A stretch of 58,839 nucleotides of DNA from Azolla pinnata (GCA_037176905.1 JBBBWG010028235.1:1-58839), one strand, 5' to 3'. Counted from the stretch's first letter, positions 1-18,500 are shown. Translations and numbers: made by a program. The notes: generated from the sequence alone by a model not told the origin.

Positions 1-182
1 TCCTTGATGGAAGTCCATGGAGGGAAGGCACCAAGATGCGCAACTTGGGCACCTCCGCGACTGTGTCTGCCATTGACGCTTTTTTAGGACAAATCATCCC
101 GGTTCTTATTTTGTTTGTTGATCGAGCACACTTACGAATAGATTTGATCATTCTAATTTGGGCAAGATGAACCGGGCGATGG

Positions 183-572
183 TTATCTGATCACACAAAC
201 TCGGCATCATCGACTAGGCATGAATGCTTATCTGATCACCCAAACCTCGCATCAACCAGGCATGAATGCTTATATGATAACACTAACTTGGAGATCGAAG
301 CATGCATCAAGGCTTATTTGACTAGGCAAACCTGGCATCAACTAGGCATCGATGTTTATCTTATCGCACAAACCATGCTATCAACCATGCAATAATGCTT
401 TATGTGATGGCACAAGGCATACTGTCAACCCGACATATTGCTTAAAATCCGACGACAATAGTCTTAGCTATCAATCGGGAAAATTGCTTAAATATGGTAT
501 CAACAAAACCCAACTATCAGCTAAGCATTGCTTGGATGTGGTGACAAAAACCAAGCTATCACCCAGACATTG
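183..572. repeat. Degenerate ~44-bp minisatellite
   Basis: About nine imperfect units of roughly 41-47 bp follow each other. Most start with TTAT or TTAAA and end with a form of ATGC or TTGC. The first two share CTGATCAC, CAAAC and AGGCATGAATGC. Similarity drops steadily to the right, so the array looks old. A 73-codon open frame at 352-573 is only a reading of these units. Bases 1-182 show no gene. Confidence 0.75.
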
Positions 573-929
573 ACTCTACCTAAGACAGAATGAAGCAAAT
601 TACATCCGAATGCCAATGCTTGGAGGCTTGACCAAACCATAATCAGCGCAAGACACGATTACTTCAACCATGATTACCTGCGAGGTCAATAATCGAGAGG
701 AGGTATTTTAGTCATCTATGAATAGTAGCAGGTCGACTACAGTTAGTGCTAGCCGACAATTATGTTAACCATAGCTTAAATCAGGGACCTAACCGAAATT
801 AAGCCATTCAACATATCAAGTGATGTTGTTGCTTAAACAAGTTAATATTTCCCTAATCTTTCCTAATCTTTCCTAATCTTTCCCTAAACATAGGGTATGT
901 GGGTATGTGGGCAAATTTCCAAGCTTTTT
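573..929. other. Non-coding spacer with short repeats
   Basis: No gene is seen. Bases 853-885 hold three consecutive copies of CCTAATCTTT. A direct repeat of GGGTATGTGGGC followed by AATTT occurs near 893-920 and 933-950. This stretch probably contains the promoter of the gene that starts at 2312, but no clear TATA element was recognised. Confidence 0.4.
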
Positions 930-949
930 TAGAGGGTATGTGGGCGAAT

Positions 950-2310
950 TTCTCTGTACCTTCATACCTTCTTCATACCTGCTCTTCATCTTCATCTTTC
1001 TGCTTTGGAAGCTCCGAGCTGTGTCAGGTAACCATCAGGTTTCTCTTTTTCTCCATCAAGGTTTGTGTATTTGTGTGATCAAAACCCTGGTATTTGTTTT
1101 CTCCTGCATCTTGTCATAGAGATCCAATTTCGTTTCTTGTTGTTTGACAAAAGTCTCTCGTCTGTACTGCCTGTCAAAACCTGAATTTGGATCTTGAATC
1201 AAACAAAACAAAGGCACGCCTATCTCGCACCCCCTGGTTTGGATCTTGGGAACACTGATTTTATTCTGTGACCTATTTCTAGTCAATAAGATTTGGCGTT
1301 AACACCCGAGTTAGAACTTCGATTTATATATTCCTTCCTCCTGACATTGTTTGTAATTTTCCAGCGGATTCCTGTAAATAGCTCCAGTTTATGTCTTAGA
1401 AAATATTGATTTCTGCTTCGCACTCGAGTTTGAATTTTGAAACCCTGATTTTTCATCGTTGACTTAAACTTGTGCCTTTTACATTCTCATCAAATCGCTA
1501 GGTGAGTACTGTAGCGGTCGCAAGTTTTCTGATATTATTAACCGTAAAACAGACGTATCAGATTGCGTGAGGGTTGCAATATCTGTCTTGGGTATTAGAT
1601 GTTCTTCTTAGAATTTTTTATAGTCACCAATCTTGGATCTCTTCATAGGATATTTTTTTCGTTACAAGTAATCCTTTTTCTTCAAGTAGTTAGAATTCAA
1701 TGAAGAATACAGTAGATGAAAAGATAAGTAAAAGCAACAAAAGACAACACTTTTACTTTCATCAAAACTCATTTCTTTCACACAAAGCTTGCCTTTTATT
1801 ATTATTGGGATTTTCTAAGCTTAACCGATTCTCATGTAGACATTATGTGGAAATCTTTGCAATTTCGAAACTTGCATTTGATATTTGTTAAACAAATACT
1901 AAAATATTCTGGAGAGTTAAAGTATTATCCATCTACTCTGTAGAATTTATATGCCACGAATGTTTCTTAGCTGAATAAGTGTATTATTTGTTGTCTGGGT
2001 GGTGATTTCTAATGTTTTCTTGTATTGAAATCTAGCTTTTACTGGTGAGGTTTTGCTAGGCAAACATGTCCGTCAGGTTCACTAGTTTATTGGGTGTGGC
2101 TTTCAAACGGGGTGTGTAGTTTTTTTTAAACTCTATGCATTGTACATGCACATTTGCCCATCAATCATGCAGCCATGCTAAAAAGTTAATTATAAGGGTA
2201 CTGTCCTAATATTAGAACTTTAAAATGAACGGTTGTTATAATTTAATCGTTTAGAACCCATTTAATCCTAACATTATTCTAGTTTACAATTTTTCAAAGA
2301 TCGGTCTCAG
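950..2310 (+). other. Putative 5' leader exon and leader intron
   Basis: A pyrimidine-rich stretch from about 950 ends in TGTGTCAG followed by the donor GTAACC at 1027. The only good acceptor before the first coding ATG is the CTCAG at 2306-2310, two bases before that ATG. This suggests a 5' UTR exon joined by a ~1.28-kb intron to the coding exon. The intron is AT-rich with no coding signal. Transcript data are needed to fix the transcription start. Confidence 0.45.
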
Positions 2311-2311
2311 G

Positions 2312-2725
2312 ATGGGAGGAGCAGATGTGGTTAGAGGAGTGACGAAGCTAATGGGGGCTGTAACGGCAGCAATGGCAGGGAATTCAGAAATGAGTAAGAA
2401 GTCTGTAGCGTTTTGCCATGCTCCACCTAGAGACCTCCGGGAGGCACAATCTTCCATGAATCTTCCTGTTCAAGATGCCCCAGAAATGGGCCCCTCTAAG
2501 TGGCCTTCTGATGATAACATCCACCATTTCAGGATGGAGGATTGGGAGTATCCCATCCTAGATGATTGCGATCAACCATTAAATAATTATGATAAAAATG
2601 ATGTTAATCAACTTGTCTATGTGCCACCACCCTCACCGGAGGAGGTTGAAGAAGCAACAAAAGATCTCCATGCTGCACTTCAAATGTAAGCGTATCTGTG
2701 ATTTTCCCTTGAACAATCATCTGTG

Positions 2726-2759
<34 letters not shown>

Positions 2760-3831
2760 ATTCATTCATGCATCTATGGATGGTTAAGATTGGCAAAGAA
2801 CGAGTCTTTGGTTTGGTGCAGTTCTAGACCAGAATCTCCTTTACTTGTTGAGGACAACCATACAGCTGGTCTTATCAAAAACAGAGAACAAGAAGTGATT
2901 CCCTACACAGTTCCTGTTCCCGTCAAGGAAGAGAAGGGGGTAGATAAGCCACTTTTATCTTCATTACCAGTGGTCATCAACGAAGACAAAGCTTTAGACA
3001 CGAGATTTTCTTCTTCTTTACCAATCTGCGTTAGCTTGCTTACTGGTGGTAACAACTCCGTTTACAAGGCATTCCATCTTTTGCAAACCAATCCAAAGGT
3101 TCAGGTTGGGTTCCATTCCTGCATTCCAATATGACTCGTTTTCATCATTTTCTAGCACAATCAAATCTTTTAGAATGGAGAGTACCTTGCTCATCAATAT
3201 TAGCAAAAACTAGCTGATAAGTAAAAGAATATATGGCTGCAGGATGCTGTGAAATCACTGGCACAAGATCCGGCTGTGTGGAAAGCTGTATTGAGCAATG
3301 AGAAGGTCATGGAGCTTACACAAAGTCTAAATGAGGGAGATGGTGCACTTCTTGACCTTAATATATTTCATTTCTTAATGCTGTTTATGAGATTTGAAGG
3401 TCATTAAGCCCCTGATTTATAACCTACTAGGAGAGGCTAGGATTTAAAGGTTATTTCAAATAAAAGCATAAGTATATGCTTATGTAAAAGCATGTGTGTT
3501 TTTATTTACAGGGAGATTTAATTGCATTTTACCTGCTGATTTTTTTCATGTAGATGGGGACAGCCAAAAGAAATCCATTCCTTCAAAGGAGTACCAGGAT
3601 GGGATAAACATAACTAAAATCACTGCAAAAGTGTGTGATTTTGTTAGTGGAAGGATAATGCACGTTATGGAGAAGGTCACAGAAATTGTTGGCTTCATGT
3701 TTTCATCGGTTGAAAATACACTCTGCTCTAAAGAAACAGCTAGCACCGTGGACAGGACAGTTGCATCTTGCATGATGCTTGCAGTTGCTGTGCTTCTAGT
3801 TGTGCTGGTGAAACGAGTGGCGGTTAAGTGA
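2312..3831 (+). CDS. Tail-anchored plant protein of unknown function
   Basis: I rebuild four exons: 2312-2685, 2822-3104, 3243-3342 and 3554-3831. All have GT-AG borders and matching phase, giving 344 aa. The first ~120 residues are polar, with acidic and proline-rich stretches. Around residues 200-255 is the most conserved-looking block: a helical segment with HLLQTNPKVQ followed by SLAQDPAVWKAVLSNEKVME. I recall this block in uncharacterised plant proteins. The last ~22 residues form one hydrophobic segment (SCMMLAVAVLLVVLVKRVAVK) with a short basic end and no signal peptide. That is the layout of a tail-anchored membrane protein facing the cytosol. The function is unknown. The start is the first ATG after a leader-intron acceptor at 2310. 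The gene structure is firm; the tail anchor is inferred. Confidence 0.85.
2727..2757. repeat. (TG)n microsatellite in intron 1
   Basis: About 15 perfect TG dinucleotides lie 41 bases after the exon-1 donor of the tail-anchored protein gene. The tract is polymorphism-prone. An open frame beginning with alternating Cys-Val codons here is only a reading of this tract. Confidence 0.95.
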
Positions 3832-4547
3832 GCCTAATGGGTTTCTGTAAGTGTCCCACTTTGCTTGTAAATACCTGTATAAAAGATACCGTCATTTAGC
3901 CAAAGTGATGGTGGAACACCACTGTTAAATGTAGTACATTGCCCGAGGCTACTTTGGAAAATTTCAGACAATACTGTGCTCAGAACTTCCTGAGCTTGGA
4001 AGAAATTGCAACTTTGGTTGATGAAGATGTGCTTGATGTGGGTATCATTGAGGAATGGTGCCTGCATCAATATTGAACATCTATTTTTGGCAGTTGATTG
4101 CTTGACTCTATATGCAGGATTTGTTTTTGATAATAGTATCATTTGCAACAGTATCCATGTCACATTTAAGTAGAGGTCAATCCATGTGCAGGACAAGCAT
4201 GTTTCCTCCATCTCTTTCATTCGCACAAGCACACTTAGATTGGTACCACGATGACTGTTTGCAAGAACCTGATAAGACATGATCATGATCAACTAGAAAC
4301 TTTTCATCAGATTTGTGCCAGTTTTATCTATACAATCTCAGATCTTAACCTCTTCTGGTGGTTACAATCCATATACCCTGTACAGGTAGTCATTGACATG
4401 ATATCACATGTTTTTTCCCTCAGTTTCATATATGTCAACGACCTTGTTTAATTTACACACAACCACCAAATGGCAAGACCGACGCCAATAAACAGAACCG
4501 TATGCACTCGCACACAAATGAAACAGGTTGCTTGATGTTAAAATGAG

Positions 4548-10301
<5,754 letters not shown>

Positions 10302-10304
10302 GAG

Positions 10305-10322
10305 CTGCTGCTGCTGCTGCTG
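10305..10322 (-). repeat. CAG/CTG trinucleotide run at the helicase 5' end
   Basis: Six CTG units on the + strand read as a short poly-Gln tract in the helicase frame, just before its likely start codon. Whether it is translated depends on the true start. A candidate splice acceptor (TCACAG on the minus strand) lies at about 10342. Confidence 0.7.
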
Positions 10323-10510
10323 CGGACTTTCTTGTGCATGCTGTGATTTGAAAAACAACATGAATCAGTGTAATGAGAAGATATAACTCTTGATTTAGAT
10401 ATTGTCTCTGACAATCAACCAATAACAACCTGACATTGATGCAAATAGCTTGTTGTCCATTGCCACCCGCGGTGCCGTCGTTGCTTGCTTGCATCGTTTG
10501 TTTGTGTTCG

Positions 10511-10768
10511 CTATACATCGTTGATCTTGCCGAGAGATTTCTAACGAGTGTTTGCATGCGCAGATCCGATAGTTCTTGGTATAGATATAGTTGTAGATCG
10601 TTAAGTGGCTCTTGCTGAGAGCTTTCTGATGAGTGTTTGCATGTGCAGATCCGATAGTTCTCGGTCTAGATATAGTTGGACATCGTTGAGTGGGTCTTAC
10701 TGAGAGCTTTCTGATGAGTATTTGCATGCCCAGATCCGATAGTTCTAGGTCTAGATATAGTTCGAATG
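10511..10768. repeat. 85-bp tandem repeat, about three copies
   Basis: The motif CAGATCCGATAGTTC recurs at 10561, 10646 and 10731, exactly 85 bases apart. Full units run 10561-10645 and 10646-10730. A partial unit follows to about 10768, and a more diverged half unit precedes from about 10511. Each unit also carries TAGATATAGTT and TTTCTGATGAGTNTTTGCATG. The array sits in the upstream region of the helicase gene. Confidence 0.9.
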
Positions 10769-11357
10769 GTAGAGCGAATGTGGGCATGTGCTCTCTTAGG
10801 GTGCCTTGACATAATTCCACTCATTAGTTGCTAGCTTCCCTGCTTTGCAATAAGTCGTCACTTGACGCTGGTGAGACTAGACCCTTCTTTGGAAACGTGC
10901 GGTGATGAAGATTGGAGAAGGACTCGACATCGTGTCGATCTCTTTTTTCGATTTCTTTCCTATCGAAGTTGCATTGGTTGAATAGCGACAAAGAAACAAT
11001 TATTGGATGTACGTGATCACTACGATACAGCCGAAGAAGCAATTAGGGAATTGATCATTGATCATGAAATAGACCATTAAGAAGGCGATTACTGAATATC
11101 ATATAGTATATAGATAAAATGGATAAAGTCTTCTGCAGCCCCCATGTCTTCATTTGATGGCATCCAGTAGAAGGACACTAATTGTGCCCGAGTAAAAGTT
11201 GGTTGAACCAAACTCGCGAGCCGGTGGAGAACCATCAATGCAGTTACCACGAGCTTTACGAGCATTACCGAGAAGCATATTTGCACATACTGGATATCGA
11301 AATGCTGCAAACAAATTATATAGAGCACGACAAGGGAGAGGATCCGGGATCAAGAGT

Positions 11358-11360
<3 letters not shown>
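10769..11360. other. Spacer between divergent helicase and DEK genes
   Basis: No gene is supported. Short open frames overlap on both strands here, none shows a known motif, and the stretch lies between repeats. It probably contains promoter sequence for the helicase (minus) side. Confidence 0.4.
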
Positions 11361-11388
<28 letters not shown>

Positions 11389-11389
11389 C
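11361..11389. repeat. (GA)n microsatellite
   Basis: About 14 uninterrupted AG dinucleotides. GA tracts are common in plant promoter regions. This one is ~1 kb upstream of the DEK start codon. Confidence 0.95.
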
Positions 11390-11564
11390 AAAGCCCAGGG
11401 AAGCAAAACAAAGCATTCGAGCCTGCTTTGCAGCTTCTACGAGCGATCCGAACGGGAACTTACTTACAGTTTCAGTTCCCAGATCAGTCGGTGCGTAAAG
11501 GGTAGTTTCGAGAATTACAAAAGGACACCACTACAACCCCCTCGATCTAATGCCCCGATACAGA

Positions 11565-12068
11565 GGGGCACATGCATATATCACATGACGAGCGACCATA
11601 CACACATGCATATCATACAGAATACACATAAAACTACATCTCTCGATATGTATCGAACGAGTGCCCACATGCGTGTGTCATGTATGTGTGTCACACACCC
11701 ATGCATGCACATGCATCACATACATGCACACGCACAAACATACATGCATCACATGCATCACATGCACACATGCATGCATCAGACACACGCATGCATGCAT
11801 CAGACACACGGATGCATACATCACATACACACGCAATGCATGCATCACATGCACACATGCATGCATACATCACATGTACACATGCATACATCACATGCAC
11901 ACATGCAAACATCACACGCCCACGCATGCATACATCACACACATGCATGCATCACATACACACATGCATACATCACATACAAACGCATGCATGCATCACA
12001 TGCACACATGCATGCACATACATACATACACACACACATACATACATACATACATACATACATACATA
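11565..12068. repeat. CATG/CACA-rich simple array
   Basis: About 500 bp are built almost entirely from CATGCAT, ACACATGCA and CATCACATGCACA words. The last ~55 bases (from 12015) become a purer ACAT repeat. Long open frames in all frames (His/Met/Thr/Cys-rich) follow from the lack of stop words in the repeat and are not genes. The array ends ~300 bp before the DEK start codon. Confidence 0.95.
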
Positions 12069-12373
12069 GATTTTATGAAAAGAGAGGGAAACTTTTCCCC
12101 TTTGTCTGTGTCTTTTTCCCTCTTCGTTTTTTCAAACCGAAAAGCGCAGGCGGAAGAAAGCTCAAGCCGACAAGCAGAAGAGTTTCCCGCGATTTTCAAG
12201 CAGATGACAAGCAGCTGCAGCAGCAGAAAGAAGAGAGACGCAGAGCTGTAAGGAGCATATCGACGGAGCAGCAGCAGCGGAAGCGAAGACTGAAGTGCCA
12301 AGAGAAGCAGCAGCCGCAGAAGCGGAAAGAGGAGTGCTCAAGTACCGATAGTAGTGCTTGAGCGGGGGAAGAC

Positions 12374-15300
12374 ATGGAAGGAAACGGCGTTGTCATACAG
12401 GCCACGGAGGCGGATCTCGACCAACGGGCCGCTGACATGGCTCCACGAAACGGGAAGAAACGGCAGCGGAAAGAGCCCTCCACCCCTACAGTCGACAGGC
12501 CCTCCAGGGAGCGCAGATCCGTCGACCGTTTCGTTGCATCCGCTGAGAAAGAAGTCAAAGAATTCAAGATAGAGAAGGTATGCATCAAGTTTTTTTTTCA
12601 AGAAATCGATCCAAGGCGTTGCCTACCTCGTCGTAGATTGTGAATTATCAGACGATTCGACATTGGTAGTCATATTCCAGAATCCTCATACCCAAGAGGA
12701 TCTGTGTAAGAAAAGACATATAGTATTAGAAAGATGCAGCAACTGTTATCCTGACAGTTGCAGTGATCCTGCCAGAAGATGGAAGAGGGTTATAGGTTTT
12801 TGTTGGGTCCATGCTCACAAAATTCCTTTTTTTTTCCTGCAGGGTTCTGGCACAATTCTGAAAGATATCCCTAATGGTAAGCATTTCTTCCTTCCCATAA
12901 CACTATGTAAATCATTCAATTTTCGTTACATGATCCATCTCTTATGTTTTCTCACGAAGTTTGTAGTTTTGCCTCAGTACATCGAATAAGGACATATTCT
13001 ATACATTTTCATAACCTATAAGGATCTTGGTTTTGTACAGTGGTGTATAAACTTTCAAAGCGGAAGGGAAACGATGAAATTGTACAGCTTCTTCACAGGA
13101 TTTTGTTTGGAAAACAGGCAAAGGTATCCCGGCTACATGTCTTCACATGATTTCCTGATAGATATCAAGCTAAAGTTTTGTTTATTCTTGCACGAGGATA
13201 TTTTAAATTATTGCATGGAAAAATTATTCTTTTGGAAAATGCAAGTGCTTTACCCGATTTTGTTTTCTGAATAAATGTATCTCTTCTAGATCATGATGGA
13301 TCCACATAAATCTTTACCTAGATTCCAAAATCAATATTTGGGTTGTATCATGCGTTTATGAAAGAAGGGATGGCAATGCCAATAATTTACCATGCTAATA
13401 GAAGCATCAATTCTGACCCATGGTAATAGAAAACATTGACTCTAGCTATGCTTAGTAGCATGTGATAGGATACCATTCTATCTGAGATTTGATTATGTAC
13501 GAATCTTCTAATATGGACAAGTATCGTTTGTGATGCTGCTTGATTTGTATCTCATGACCTTGTTGAAGATTAATTGCGATATATTTTTTTTATGTGGAAG
13601 GAGATTTTGTTTCTGACATTTGATTTAGTGCTCTGTTCCATGCATCATATGAGTACTCATATGGGCCTCGGACTGTTGATTACAGTCTCATTTGGCAAAA
13701 ACCAACATTCTGCAATTTTCTGGCTATGTATGGGGCGGAAATGAGGTAGGTGGATTATTTTATTTTATGATCTCCCTGATTTTTTTCTCCTAATCTCATG
13801 ACGAGAAACATCCTTCCGTTGATCATACTTTCCAGGAAAAGGAGAAGGCTAAAGTCAAGGAAAAGCTAGAGAAGTGTGTCAAAGAAAACCTTATACAAAT
13901 GAGCGAGCTTTTAGATTTGAATATTTTTAAATCAAGCAAGAAGGTGAGTGACATCTGCATATTGTCTTCTCGTTCCAGATAAATGGACCAATTTCAACAC
14001 TCTTACTGTTTCTCAGGAGGATGCTGTAGTCAAACTTCTAGAGTTTTTAGAATCCCCATATCAGACAACTGAAAAGCTCATTGAAGAGAAAGTCAAGGTT
14101 TGTTTAATCTTTTTGTGTGTTTTCTGGAGTGAAAGACATTTTGAAGCTGTGAAAAAAAGCTCTTTTTTTGTTTCTAAAATTGGCGTGTGATGATAGGAAT
14201 CCAAGATGAAGAAGATTAAGAAAAGACTTGCAAAAGATAAAAAGAAAACCACTGGGAAGACTCCTCAAAAAGTACGTCTTATGTTTCCATTTATCTAAAG
14301 AATCTTGTCTGGTTGCAACTTGTAATTTAGGTTTGTAAGACAATGATGACCCTGAACAGAAACGAAAGAAGGATTCTATGGCAGAGGATGACAAGGAAGA
14401 TTCTGACAAAGAAGTGGATGCTGATAGTAGTAGTGACGCTGAGGATAATGAAGAGAAAAATGTCAAGTTTGAAGACACTAGTGATTATGATAACGATGGT
14501 GATGATGATGGTGATGATTATTATGACGCTGAATCCAAAGGTTCCAAGAAGAGGAACTCCACTAAGAGCGCCGTAAAGAAATCAACACAACCGAGCAATG
14601 AAGATGGTAAAGTGGAGGCTGTTTCCTCTGGGAAGAAGACTACCCCCAAAATTAAACAAGGTACAGTGATTTTTTTTCTTTGAACTTTCTTGGCAAGTAT
14701 TTGATACTAGGGCGCTGTCCATCATACTACTAGTCAAGTAGGTAGATGATGTAATTTCTTATCATAATTTCCATCTATTTTTTATATTGAACTTTCTTGG
14801 CATGTATTTCATACTAGGGCGTTTTCCATCATAGCACTGGTCAAATAGGTAGATGATGGTAATTTCTTATCAGAATTTCCATCTCGTTTTTGCAGCTAAC
14901 CAATCAAAAGTGGAGGCCAAAGAAGTAAGTGAGCCCAATGATGAAGAATTACAAATCGAGATACGGGAACTTCTGAAAAATGCAGACTTTACTACGGTGT
15001 GGATGATAGCTCTTTATTTTAGATCCTTGTTGAATATTCATGTTGCATGATCTCATAATTGGTTTTTTAATGATGATGCAGGTGACCTTTGCTGATATTC
15101 TGAGGCAACTTGGTATACCATTCAATCTCCATAAATTTGGCATTTTCTGGTGGACAACCCTTGTAAACATGATACACACTAAATCGGTTGTTTTGCAGGT
15201 AAGAAGTTTGGTCTCGAAGTTTTCAGCGACAAAGCACATGTTAAGAGTCTAATCCAAGCTGAAATAGCAAATTTGACGGAAGGTGGTGATGAAGATAGCG

Positions 15301-15569
15301 AAAATGAGGATGATAGAAATGTGGAGATAGAGAATAATGCGGATGGTGGGAAACAGGAAGCTAACGAAGGTGAAGAAGCAGGAAATGATGGTGAAATAGA
15401 GGGTTTAGAAAGTGTGGTGGATCATGAAGGTGAGAATGATGACGGTGATATTGAGAACAATGGTGGTGATGATGATGATGCTTGTGCTGCAAATGAGACA
15501 AATTCCCATGATGATGATGGAACTAAGAATAATAGTAAGCATGAGGAGAATGTAAGCACTGAAGCTTGA
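12374..15569 (+). CDS. DEK: DEK domain-containing chromatin protein
   Basis: Eleven exons join in frame to 482 aa: 12374-12577, 12843-12876, 13041-13123, 13686-13745, 13836-13943, 14017-14097, 14197-14271, 14360-14660, 14896-14996, 15082-15112, 15199-15569. The N-terminal ~65 residues are basic and end in RERRSVDRFV. The SAP/SAF-box core follows: GSGTILKDIPNVVYKLSKRK, the ILQFSGYVW block and the KVKEKLEKCVKE helix. A basic/acidic linker comes next, then a DEK-C domain (ELQIEIRELLKNADFTTV, then GKKFGLEVFSDK). An Asp/Glu/Asn-rich tail ends the protein. DEK proteins bind DNA and histones in the nucleus and change chromatin topology. The exon-8 acceptor was placed at 14360 because it is the AG that keeps phase. 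The start at 12374 is the ATG at the head of the basic N-terminal segment. Confidence 0.95.
14681..14884. repeat. ~97-bp tandem duplication inside DEK intron 8
   Basis: Copies at 14681-14776 and 14788-14884 are near-identical. Both run from TGAACTTTCTTGGCA to AATTTCCATCT and share ACTAGGGCG and AGGTAGATGATG. The second copy ends just before the exon-9 polypyrimidine tract. Its likely effect is a longer intron only. Confidence 0.9.
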
Positions 15570-18500
15570 TTGATGAACATTACTGTATCTCTGATTTGTA
15601 GATAGAACAGAGATGGAGGAGATGTGTAGCTAATATTGTACAATGAAAGGTGCATGTAAAAGAACCTCATTGCTCCCTTAAACAATTTATAGGTCAAGGT
15701 TTGGAGTAAAATTCTTTAACCAAGGAAGGGATGTTATAGATTGTATGGTCATAGTATGGATAGAGGTTCTCATGTTGTAGGTAGAGTTGGAGAAACATTT
15801 GTTGTCGAGAGTTTGAGAAATGGGTCTCGGTGTCAAAAAAGCTTTTATCTTCTGGATAAAAAAAAAGCAGGATGACTCTACACTACAGAAAATTAAACCA
15901 TCTGATGGGTTACATTTGAATCTGGACAGGTTATTTGTTGGTGTTTTTTGCTGATAAAAAACCATTTTGATGGAAGTCTTTACCGAATTTGAAATTGAGC
16001 TGTCATGATTTGAAAGCCAAGCCTTGTATGGTTTGATCCTAGATAAATTTGCTGAAGCTTCATCATTTGCAACAGTGATTACAGTATGTTATAAATTTTC
16101 CTTACAATTTATCTAGATCTTAACCATCAAATATCGTTGTATCATTGTGGATAAGACATCAGCCAAGACTGGCTGGGTTTGTATGTTTCTCATCACGTTT
16201 CTCAAGCGTTGAAATGGTGTCCAATGTGTTGGAGGGTGTGCTGTGTTGATTTTCAACGATTGATGGAAGGGGTTTGGGAATGATATCTATGTTCATTATC
16301 TTCTGTATAGATTGATTTCCTGTACTTAACTGGTATTTTTATCACCAAAACTTGTTATTTGCAACATGGTAACACTGTCTGTGGACTCTCAGAATGATCT
16401 GCCTTGTTTTAATGATCGAAATACAAAGTTCCACCCCACATCATGCTGAGGACTCATTTGTGTGAATTACTTACAAGAGTTGCATGTAAAAATAGCAAGC
16501 AGAATATACCATGCTTGCAAGGCCTTCAATCCTGTGATTGATTTGATTGCTCATATTAATCAAGTTACTGCTACTGACAATGGTAATCAAGTTACTGCTA
16601 ATCAAGTGTAAATTGTGAAGGTTCATTCATGTCTTATTTGGCATTGTTGCTTTCTATGGTAGACTAGAGATGGAAGTTAAATGTGTATGTATATTGGTTC
16701 AATGGCTTCTGATTCAAAGCTTTGAGGTATCTCTCACACACGTGTGCGAGAACTATATTGTGCAAGAATTTCAACGATCCATTTATGAAGCTTCTTCTTC
16801 CGTTTGCTTGAGAAGCGAGACAATCAGAAACCAGCGCCGCCGCAACGACTTATCTGAGGCGAAGCTGCTTGATCCTCCGGAATTCAGGTTCACATCCATC
16901 CACTCACCTATCCTCCTCTCTCTCCCCCCCCGAGAATAGCGTTACTTCTGTTTTCAATTCACCTTTCACTTCTCCTTTCAGGCAGATCCTTGCGTTGCTA
17001 TTTCGGATGTCTATCTGCAATTGTACAATGTATAACATTCACACGCGTCTGTGTTAGTTTATCTACTGTACGCATTGCGCCGTTCATGGATGATTGTATG
17101 TGTAGGTGTGTGTATTTTATTTTATACATTGTGTGCACTTATGTGTGCGAGTGTGTGTAAGTTTCTCAATTGTTTGCATTCTGTGTTTGTATATTTGTAT
17201 GTATGTGTTGCATCCTGTATGTAAAAAGGGAAACTTTACGCTTCATCATTTTGTTTAGCATGATTTCCTGTGAGTATTGATTTCTGGATAGTATTTTGGA
17301 TGAGTAAGCTCTGCTGAAAGGCTATGGATTTCAGGAAAAATCAACCGTATACACAATGACCTTAGGAAACCATCATCATCAGACTCAAAGAAGATAATCG
17401 TATTTACCAGGTTGGATTACCTACCTTTCCAGCTTGATCTATCACATCAATGGACGATTGTCTAGCAGGAATTCTAGAAAAACCCGGAGTAAAACTGTTC
17501 TGGTTGACCGGTTGCTGCATAAGCTTTATGATTGGCTGCTCTTACATCATGTCTCTGAGTGAAACTATCCTTCCACTATAATCCTGCAACAAAAAACTCT
17601 TGCTTTTAAATAGAGGCTCGAATACCATCAGACGCTGTCAATTCTTGCCACCACATCTTCATTTCCTTATCCTCCTCTTGCCTTCATCACCCTTATCAAG
17701 TATTTTGTAATCTGATAATGCTCAAACTAAATCAGTTTATAAGATGCATACAAACACGGGAGACCTGATTTTTTATATGTATCTGAAGACATCAAGATTG
17801 TAAACCAACAATTCAAAGCATTTGACACAAGAGATTATGATGTGCAAAACTATTTCCATGCTGCAATAATGGACAGCAGTCTAGGGCTAGGATCTTTCTT
17901 GCAAAGTTAGAAATTTTCAGGTTCTTTGAACTTCTTTGTGCCCATTGGTAAATAAGATACACATAATGGCCATTGTTTTATACCGCTTAATAAAGGATAT
18001 AATGTTTACATCCTTTTTAGAGCTCAACACTTAGTACAAAATAACACCAATCGTTCCTCAGTTCAAAGTAACTTTAAATGCGTAGGATCTCATGCTGTGC
18101 CATTCTTCTGTATGGCTGTGTGACCACGGAATCGTCTGTATCTCTAACTACATCGTAGACATTTACGTGCATCTGATGTTCAATTGGACATAATTTAATC
18201 TCAAGAAAGACATGAGTCATAATCTTTGAACACTTTAATTCTGCATGTTATATAGTTGTTATGCTACATGTCTCCTCGCCATGAAGGTCTATGTCAACAG
18301 TTTTGAGATCGATTCTATCATTCGGCTCGTAAATGAGCATAAAAGAATAAACTTTATTTATTCTGGAAAGGATGAATATATTCATATTTGTACTAGAAAA
18401 CAAAGATTCGTGCGTTCATATTTCTTGGTTAAGATAGGTCAAACCATCTATCTTCTGAATCTGTTATTGTCTCTTTACCTCCTCTCTGAGGCCTAGGGTT

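Noticed and set aside
11585..12361. Long His/Met/Cys-rich open frames
   Set aside because: They read the CATG/CACA simple array in every frame and strand; no domain is present.
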